The position numbers were made by a program, and so were the translations under genes. Shown piece by piece: positions 22,876 through 30,000 of a stretch of DNA of 30,000 nt. How positions within the stretch are numbered: the first letter of the stretch is position 1; each line of letters opens with the position of its first letter. Under the pieces are notes generated by a model. The model made no database searches and was not told the DNA's origin. It saw only the letters and a program-made list of their open reading frames with translations. Origin of the DNA: Stramonita haemastoma (taxonomy: Eukaryota; Mollusca; Gastropoda; Neogastropoda; Muricidae); assembly GCA_030674155.1 (NCBI GenBank), contig CM060325.1, forward strand, positions 14,956,459 through 14,986,458, in the 5' to 3' direction.

Positions 22876-23005
22876 ATACTGTCTGCATAAGGATCCTGGT
22901 CCACCACTTCACCCTCACCTATCCCATAGTGTTGGTGAACATTGGGGCACCACTGAAGATTTTTCAACCAGCTTCCTCCACTCCTCGCTATCCTCAGCTA
23001 GGTGA
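22876..23005 (-). pseudogene. LINE 3' end, copy 3, short
   Basis: The minus strand encodes AEDSEEWRKLVEKSSVVPQ and CSPTLWDR then a stop, followed by a GGTGAGGGTGAAG tail. It abuts the 3' end of the SINE-B copy at 22572. Confidence 0.8.
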
Positions 23006-23257
23006 CTTAGCCTACCACCTTTAAGGGGTCACCCAGAAGATCCTATCTGTATCACTTATCTTCATCCTCTGAAGTCAGAGTATGGCTGCCAATATAGTGA
23101 GGTACTTGAAAACAGTCACACACGCAAACTTCTCATTCAGTGTGCAATTTCAATCTCACAGTGATTCCCAGGTGGGATGAGTGAGTCAGAGGGCACATTC
23201 TGGGTGATCCCCAGAGTGTTAAGCTGAGGAACGCAAAAAAAACAACTCATCTCTTCT

Positions 23258-23530
23258 TTAGGAAGAGACAATAAACTGAGGTCCTGTTCGTGTAACAAGA
23301 AACTCAGCCCACGTAAAAGAACCCACAGCAACAAAAGAGTTGCCCCCTACGAAAATGTATAGAAAAAAGCCACTCTCACAGGAATACAATCACACATGCA
23401 GACAAGAATTTGTTTTTTTTTAAGCGTGGCGCTGCTCTTGTGGCAACGCACTCTTCTTGGGGAGGGCGGCTCAAATTATATGCATAGAAATTTGCTGTGA
23501 CTGAAAGTGGTATGATATTGTATATAGTGT
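23258..23530 (+). mobile_element. SINE-C copy 1, 5' truncated
   Basis: Contains GACAATAAACTGAGGTCCTG, AAAAGAACCCACAGCAACAA, AAGAGTTGCCCCCTACG, then a 3' domain GTGGCGCTGCTCTTGTGGCA with GGGGAGGGCGGCTC and TAGAAATTTGCTGTGACTG. I recall very similar repeats from snail genomes, but the family name is not certain. The 3' end leads directly into the pentanucleotide satellite. Confidence 0.75.
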
Positions 23531-23534
23531 AATA

Positions 23535-24522
23535 CAGTACAACACAACACAACTTAATCCAACATAACACAATCGAACACAATACAACACAATCCAACAC
23601 AGCACAATCCAACACAGCACAATCCAACACAGCACAATCCAACACAGCACAATCCAACACAGCACAATCCAACACAACACAATCCAACACAGCACAATCC
23701 AACACAACACAATCCAACACAACACAAAACCCAACTAAACACAATCCAACACAACACAATCCAATCCAACACAATCCAACACAACACAAAACCCAACTAA
23801 ACACAATCCAACACAACACAATCCAATCCAACACAACACAATCCAATCCAACACAATCCAACACAACACAATCCAATTCAACACAGCCCAACACAATCCA
23901 ATACAACACAATCCAATTCAACACAACCCAACACAACACAATCCAACACAACACAATCCAACACAACATAACACAACCCAATGCAACACAATCCAACACA
24001 ACACAATCCAACACAACATAACATAACCCAACGCAACACAACCCAACACAACACAATCCAACACAACACAATCCAACACAACATAACACAACCCAACGCA
24101 ACACAATCCAACACAACACAATCCAACACAACACAACACAAAACCCAACACAACACAATCCAGCACAACACAAAACCCAACACGACACAAAACCCAACTA
24201 AACACAATCCAACACAATCCAATCCAATACAATCCAACACAATCCAATCCAATACAATCCAACACAATCCAACACAATCCAACACAACACAATCCAATTC
24301 AACCCAACCCAACACAACACAACAATCCAACACAACACATCACAATCCAATTCAACACAACACAACACAATCCAATTCAACACAACACAACACAATCCAA
24401 TACAACACAACACAATCCAACTCAACACAACACAAAACCAAACCCAACACAATCCAACACAACACAACACAATTCAATACAATCCAACACAACCCAACAC
24501 AACACGACACAACACACTACAA
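23535..24522 (+). repeat. AACAC/AATCC pentanucleotide-based satellite
   Basis: About 1 kb of AACAC, AATCC, AGCAC and AACCC words arranged in 10- and 15-bp units such as CAATCCAACACAGCA. Early units are regular; later ones include ATAAC, AATTC and CGCAAC variants. Because units are multiples of five, 15-bp repeats keep frame, giving open frames of over 200 codons on both strands (VLDCVVLDC or NTTQHNPTQ type). These are not genes. It starts where SINE-C copy 1 ends. Confidence 0.95.
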
Positions 24523-24667
24523 TCTCGCTGGCGTCAGGCTCTATCAGTCCCAGTGGTCATTGCCTCACTGGACACAGGAACCAGCCACCTCCCTCACTGC
24601 CCGCTGTCCATCTGCTCAAGATAGTTGGCTGAAACTCGCCTCCAGCCTGCCAACACGGAATGAACAT

Positions 24668-24775
24668 TAATGGGTATTCATTCACCTTCACCTTCACATT
24701 CACCTATCCCGTAGTCTCGAAGTCTGTGGGAGCACCACTGAAGATATTGCAAACCAGCTTCCTCCATTCCTTTGT
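24668..24775 (-). pseudogene. LINE 3' end, copy 4, short
   Basis: The minus strand encodes KEWRKLVCNIFSGAPTDFET before a stop, with a (GGTGAA)n tail (GTGAATGTGAAGGTGAAGG). Matches copies 2 and 3 at the nucleotide level (GGAGGAAGCTGGTT). Confidence 0.78.
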
Positions 24776-25766
24776 AATGGGTACACAGTTTCATAAAAAT
24801 TACATCCCCCTTTGTTCCCCCCCCCCCTCCCTCTCCTCTCCATCAGACCCCTGTCTGATCACTTTGTGGTTGATTCAATCCGTGTAAGATTGATTTTGTC
24901 AAGCTTTTCACTTACGTTTGGTTCTCAAGTGACGCCAGATTGACAAGCTTGAAAAAGAATCGGAGTGTTTTGATAGAGCCAAATTTAAAATGAGGACTCT
25001 TAACAACTGTTTTTTTTTAAAAACCCAAACAGCCAAATAAAAAGCAAAAAAAAAACTGCTCCCCACCCCCCCCCCACCCCCCCCCCCCCACCCCCAAAAT
25101 TCAATCAAGACAAAACAAAATACCCAAAGAAGCAATCCCTCCTCTCCCCCCCCCCCCCCTCCAAATAAACCCCCCCAGAAAAAAACGAAACAAAGCCAGA
25201 GAGAAAAGAGCTCCGAAATGAAAACAAAAACTAACAACAACAACAACAACAACAACAAAACCCACCTATCAGTATTTCAATGCTGCCGACATTTTCACAT
25301 AAACCATTCCACGGCCTCTGGAAGGTGACAGAGGTCCAATTTGCATGTATGCATAATTATGTATATGAAAAAGAATAATTATACTCCAATGATGACAAGT
25401 TTCGTTTTGTGTGGGTAGTATATTTTTTAGATTTTGTTAGTCTCAGTATTCTTGATTTATTTGTCTTTTCTCGGTTTCATCTGAGGAATTTGTTTGTTTT
25501 GTTTTTTTGGTGTTTGTGGGCTTTTGTCCCTATTTTTCGAATGTATGATCCCTCCCTCTGAGGTCGGGTAGTGTTGAAGTCATCATTTTTTCCCTCCCAT
25601 CCACGGTAAAAAGTTGACCACTGCTGAGGGAAAGATGAACAGTCATAAGTGAAACGTTTGACCATAGAAGAATCAAATTGTATTCATTTATCCCCTGAAA
25701 AGAAAATGTCGACAATCCTGATGACGTCATATCTAATCCACCTTCAGGGAGGATGGAACATACGTC
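24776..25766. other. Low-complexity and AT-rich DNA
   Basis: C-rich patches at 25062-25095 and 25146-25160, (AAC)n at 25225-25257, otherwise AT-rich. Glycine-, Phe- and Leu-rich minus-strand open frames derive from these patches. Confidence 0.6.
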
Positions 25767-25820
25767 TCTCTCTCTTTTTTTTTTTTTTTTTTCTTTTTTT
25801 TCTTTTTTTCTTTTTTGCAG

Positions 25821-25889
25821 AACGTTACAGACAAGCGTCTATTTCGACCAAAGCTGTGATGCTTTATAAGAAGAAGACAATGCGGTCTT
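25821..25889 (+). CDS. Weak candidate terminal exon of an unknown gene
   Basis: A very long T tract (25767-25816) ends in TTTTTTGCAG, a strong-looking splice acceptor. The following DNA reads ERYRQASISTKAVMLYKKKT then MRS and TGA if the exon enters in phase 1. Another phase gives NVTDKRLFRPKL and a stop. An ATTAAA word at 26174 could end a 3' UTR. I recognise no protein family, and no upstream exon is visible in the window. The T tract may simply be a microsatellite. Confidence 0.22.
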
Positions 25890-26289
25890 GAGAGCTGACC
25901 CATCTGACGACATGTCTGGTCAATACCCCAGCATCTGGCCTCTGCAAGATGTATCGCAAAGCGTGCACAACACAAAGCCAGTATCCCAGGCCCTGCATAC
26001 ACAGCCTAACTAGTTCATTGTCAGCACACCTGCAGTGCTCTGTGGCGTTAACTGGCGGGTGTCCTGAACTGGTCAAGCTCGACAATGATAAGAACTTGCT
26101 CCTTACCTGCCTTGAAACTTTGCTTGAAATGCTGTGTACTTTATTTTGGTATCAGAAACGTATATGCGTTCAGCATTAAATCGAAATCTTCGAAATCGCA
26201 AAACAGACGATTCCAAATCTGATGATTCCTATTATCTCTGTGAGCGTGCAAATGGGGGGCAAACTCAACGAATTTCTCCCCAGTGCAGT

Positions 26290-26602
26290 TCGAAAGCGGA
26301 ATAGCTAAGTGGTCAGAGCACTCGCTTTCTCCAAGTCAAAGTTAAGCAGCGTCGAGCGTGGTTACCAGGTGGATGGGTGACCGTTTGCGCGGCTTGGCTT
26401 CAGTACAGTTCCCCCCGGTTCACCAAGCTGTTAATGGGTACCTGCCCTCTTTAGGGTCAGGGAAGGTAAAGCAGCGAGGGAGAGGAGATGGGCACCGCCC
26501 TCAACATGCTGGCCCCTAGAGAAGCTAAGGTCTCTGATGCCTCGCTTCTCTACGACCGCCTAGGTTATGGGATACCTTTACCTTTTAACCGTTACCAGTT
26601 CG
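26290..26602 (+). mobile_element. SINE-B copy, near full length (tRNA-5S chimera)
   Basis: Clearest copy of the chimera: GGAATAGCTAAGTGGTCAGA and GCACTCGCTT (tRNA-like), then AGTTAAGCAGCGTCGAGCGT and GGTTACCAGGTGGATGGGTG (5S-like), then the shared body and the end GGTTATGGGATACCTTTACC. The body matches the copy at 22572 almost base for base over GGTAAAGCAGCGAGGGAGAG. Confidence 0.92.
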
Positions 26603-26911
26603 GGAGTGTCTTCGTATGTTCGCAGTATTGACAGAGTTTTCTTTACGTGAATTGTTTTTTGGCTATTTATTTCAGGTGGTGTTTACGTCCGTGTTGATAT
26701 TTTCTTCATCGGCCGCTCAGACAAGCAACTGTTGCTGTCTCTCACTTGAGCGAAAACGCGTTGCGCTGCCTTTAAGCGCCCGACAAGTCAGACCCAGCGC
26801 GTCCAGTTTCGGTGTAGGAAACTTTTGTTATCCTCTAAGTCTTTCTGGTAAAAATGCAGGAGAATGGACCCAGAAGGCAGAAAACAGACAAGAAGGAGGG
26901 GACAGGAAGAA
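26603..26911. other. CpG-containing unassigned DNA
   Basis: CpG is frequent at 26685-26815 (words such as GCGAAAACGCGTTGCGC and GCGCCCGAC), unlike most of the window. An open frame of about 106 codons here has no family features. It may be a promoter-like or unmethylated patch or part of an unknown repeat. Confidence 0.4.
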
Positions 26912-26971
26912 GGTGAAAACCCGTTCCGCCTTTTGAAAGAGCAGATCATTGTGTGCCTATAGGAGTGGATG

Positions 26972-27020
<49 letters not shown>

Positions 27021-27045
27021 AACAGCATGCACACAGGTGCTGTGT
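26912..27045 (+). mobile_element. SINE-A copy 11, fragment with internal (CAA)n expansion
   Basis: CCGTTCCGCCTTTTGAAAGA, GATCATTGTGTGCC and GTGGATGAC match the 3' body. In place of the usual GACAAGATTTACAAAAC there is a run of about 18 CAA units (26971-27020), then AACAGCATGCACACAGGTGC. The trinucleotide run has grown inside the element. Confidence 0.75.
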
Positions 27046-27100
27046 TTAGACACCATCCCAGGGGAAAAGTTGGGGAGTTGGAGTCCTCAGAGCGCGCGCG

Positions 27101-27337
27101 GTTCGGGGCTGTAGGTCTCGGAAGAACATGGAGTTACGCTCTAGTCTTTAGAGCGCAAAGCCTGGGTTAGTAAGTATGGAGGGCAAGCTGTTACCCATGC
27201 AGCAGACCATCCTCCCCACACCCCCTCCACGTTTCTGGAAGGGTCCACTGGAAAGGCAATGACCGATATATACGAATGGTTCCAGTGACATCGCAGGAGC
27301 CGCCAGAACGTTGCTATATAGACCTACAGCCCCGAAC
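27101..27337. repeat. 18-bp perfect inverted repeat, possible MITE
   Basis: GTTCGGGGCTGTAGGTCT at 27101-27118 and its exact reverse complement at 27320-27337 enclose about 200 bp with no coding potential. No clear target-site duplication is visible outside the arms, so a transposon is only a possibility. Confidence 0.5.
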
Positions 27338-27403
27338 TGCCTCACTGTACGATACCACCTGACTCACCACACGTCAGTATCAGCAGACAGATAAAGCACA
27401 ACT

Positions 27404-27404
<1 letters not shown>

Positions 27405-27464
<60 letters not shown>

Positions 27465-27584
27465 ACAGAGACAGAGAAGAGCAGAGACAGAGACAGAGAC
27501 AGAGAGACAGAGACACACAGAGACACACAGAGACACACAGAGACACACAGAGAGAGACAAAGACAGAGACAGAGAGACAGAGAC

Positions 27585-27590
<6 letters not shown>
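27405..27590. repeat. (GA)n and GAGACACA/GACAGA repeats
   Basis: (GA)n at 27408-27460, then CAGAGA and GAGACACACA units. It lies between the inverted repeat and SINE-C copy 2. Confidence 0.95.
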
Positions 27591-28162
<572 letters not shown>

Positions 28163-28290
28163 AGAGAGAGAATGAATGAATGAATAAATGAATGAATGAA
28201 TGAATGAATGAATGAATGAATGAATGAATGAAGGAATGAATGAATGAATAATCTTTATTTTTGAAAAGTTACAGAGTAAATGTTACTTTT
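28163..28290 (-). repeat. (GAAT)n with retroelement-like end
   Basis: GAAT units at 28168-28250, then AATCTTTATTTTTGAAAAGT, the inverted match of the end at 3820-3860. Confidence 0.65.
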
Positions 28291-28304
28291 TTTTTTATCC
28301 GGCC

Positions 28305-28645
28305 CTTGCCCTGATCAAACTAAAAGTGTACAAATCAAATGTCCGCTCAGTCCTCCTCTACGCCTCAGAGACCTGGAGAACCAACAAAAAGATTGAAAGC
28401 CGACTCAGAGGCTTCGAAAGCAGGTGTCTTCGCCGCATCCTCAAGATCCACTGGGAACAACATGTTACCAATAGAGAAGTGAGCAAAAGGACTGGCATCA
28501 ACAGCATCATAGAAGAAGTGAAACAAAGGCGATGGAGGTGGCTGGGCCATGTCCTCAGGATGAACAAGACCCGACATCCACATGCTGCACTCAGATAGGC
28601 ACCACCTGGGAAAAGGAAGAGGAATAAAGCTAAGAAAAAAATAGT
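28305..28645 (+). pseudogene. Second LINE family, RT C-terminal fragment with nonsense mutation
   Basis: The plus strand encodes VYKSNVRSVLLYASETWRTN, KKIESRLRGFESRCLRRILK, then EVSKRTGINSIIEEVKQRRW and RWLGHVLRM. This is the C-terminal region of a LINE reverse transcriptase, of a different family from the minus-strand copies. A TAG at 28596-28598 breaks the frame; coding resumes as APPGKRKR, so the lost codon was probably Trp. Both ends of the LINE are missing. Confidence 0.85.
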
Positions 28646-29454
<809 letters not shown>

Positions 29455-29456
<2 letters not shown>

Positions 29457-29530
29457 ATTCTCCTATTTCGAGAATAATGAATAATCACTCATGTGCTTTT
29501 TTTTTACATTCAGTCCCCGCCCTTAGGGAT
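29455..29530 (-). mobile_element. SINE-A copy 12, 3' fragment with (AAATC)n tail
   Basis: CTCCTATTTCGAGAATAATG, TCACTCATGTGC and ACATTCAGTCCCCGCCC match the 3' end in antisense. Directly beyond its 3' end lies (AAATC)n at 29393-29456, then a long (GA)n. Confidence 0.85.
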
Positions 29531-29882
29531 ACAGCATATTATGATAATAAAATGAACTAATACAGACACATAATAATAATAGAATAAGCCAATACCCACA
29601 TATCCATACAGAAAAGACAAACAAACAATATAAAAAAAACAACGATAGCAATCCAAAGTTGTTGCTTTTTAAAAAGCGCGAAAACAAAACAAATAAAACA
29701 AACAAAACACACAAGAAAACACCGCCCCCATCCCCAAAGAAAAACGAACAAACACAACCCCCCCCCCCCAACTCAACAACAAAGAAACCAAAAACAAAGC
29801 GAAGAAACAAAAGTAAAACAAAATCAATATGCAAAAAACACCTACAAAATAAAAGAGGTTATGGAAAAACTATATAAAAAAA

Positions 29883-29883
<1 letters not shown>
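29531..29883. other. A-rich DNA
   Basis: AAACAAA-rich sequence with a short C run at 29758-29769; no gene recognised. Confidence 0.6.

Positions 29884-29965
<82 letters not shown>
29884..29965. repeat. (CA)n
   Basis: Uninterrupted CA tract of about 40 units near the window end. Confidence 0.97.
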
Positions 29966-29966
<1 letters not shown>

Positions 29967-30000
29967 CAGAGAACAGAAAAAATAAGTTGAACAATATTTG

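Noticed and set aside
23535..24522. CRISPR-like array
   Set aside because: No unique spacers between constant repeats; it is a simple-sequence satellite in an animal genome.
23376..24670. Open frames of 90-273 codons (VLDCVVLDC and NTTQHNPTQ types) on both strands
   Set aside because: They are frames of the AACAC/AATCC satellite and show no codon or domain signal.
26616..26936. A 106-codon open frame with CpG-rich DNA
   Set aside because: No domain or homology recognised, and its 3' end runs into a SINE-A fragment. Listed only as unassigned DNA.

Overview
The window looks like intron-rich, repeat-dense animal DNA. It is most likely from a mollusc, and a gastropod is my best guess. The clues are GT-AG introns of kilobase size, a nuclear gene broken into short exons, very long (TG)n, (TC)n, (GATA)n and poly-C tracts, and several tRNA-derived SINE families of a kind I associate with marine snails. 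The species cannot be fixed from the sequence. There is no bacterial-type gene content. Most long open frames are microsatellites or minisatellites read as protein.

One gene is clear. The plus strand from 1558 to 16193 carries the 3' half of an ADCK5-like gene, an atypical kinase of the UbiB/ABC1/ADCK family. Its exons are 1558-1639 (HADPHPGN catalytic loop), 4559-4729 (LLDHGLY metal-binding motif), then two homologous exons 6452-6659 (A) and 7527-7704 (B), then 14104-14178 and the terminal exon 15968-16193. The 5' exons lie outside the window. Exons A and B encode alternative versions of the same C-lobe segment. They enter and leave in the same phases, and using both or neither would shift the frame. 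This is the signature of mutually exclusive exons. Exon A is also the last unit of a tandem array (about 5690-6478) in which its own splice acceptor and first coding bases are repeated every 40 bp.

The introns and the DNA 3' of the gene are built of retroelements and simple repeats. SINE-A is a tRNA-headed SINE with about 12 copies or fragments on both strands. SINE-B is a chimera of a tRNA-like head and a 5S-rRNA-like segment, with four copies, one of them split by a SINE-A. SINE-C has two copies and shares a central motif with SINE-A. A tRNA-like repeat (D), LINE 3' ends with RT-C-terminal coding remnants, and a 40-nt motif embedded in TG repeats also recur. Many microsatellites begin exactly at retroelement 3' ends, including a 1-kb AACAC/AATCC satellite at 23535-24520.

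From 16.2 kb to the end I find no second certain gene. There is only a weak candidate terminal exon at 25821-25889, a promoter-like motif cluster near 17.8 kb, and a short inverted repeat at 27101-27337.
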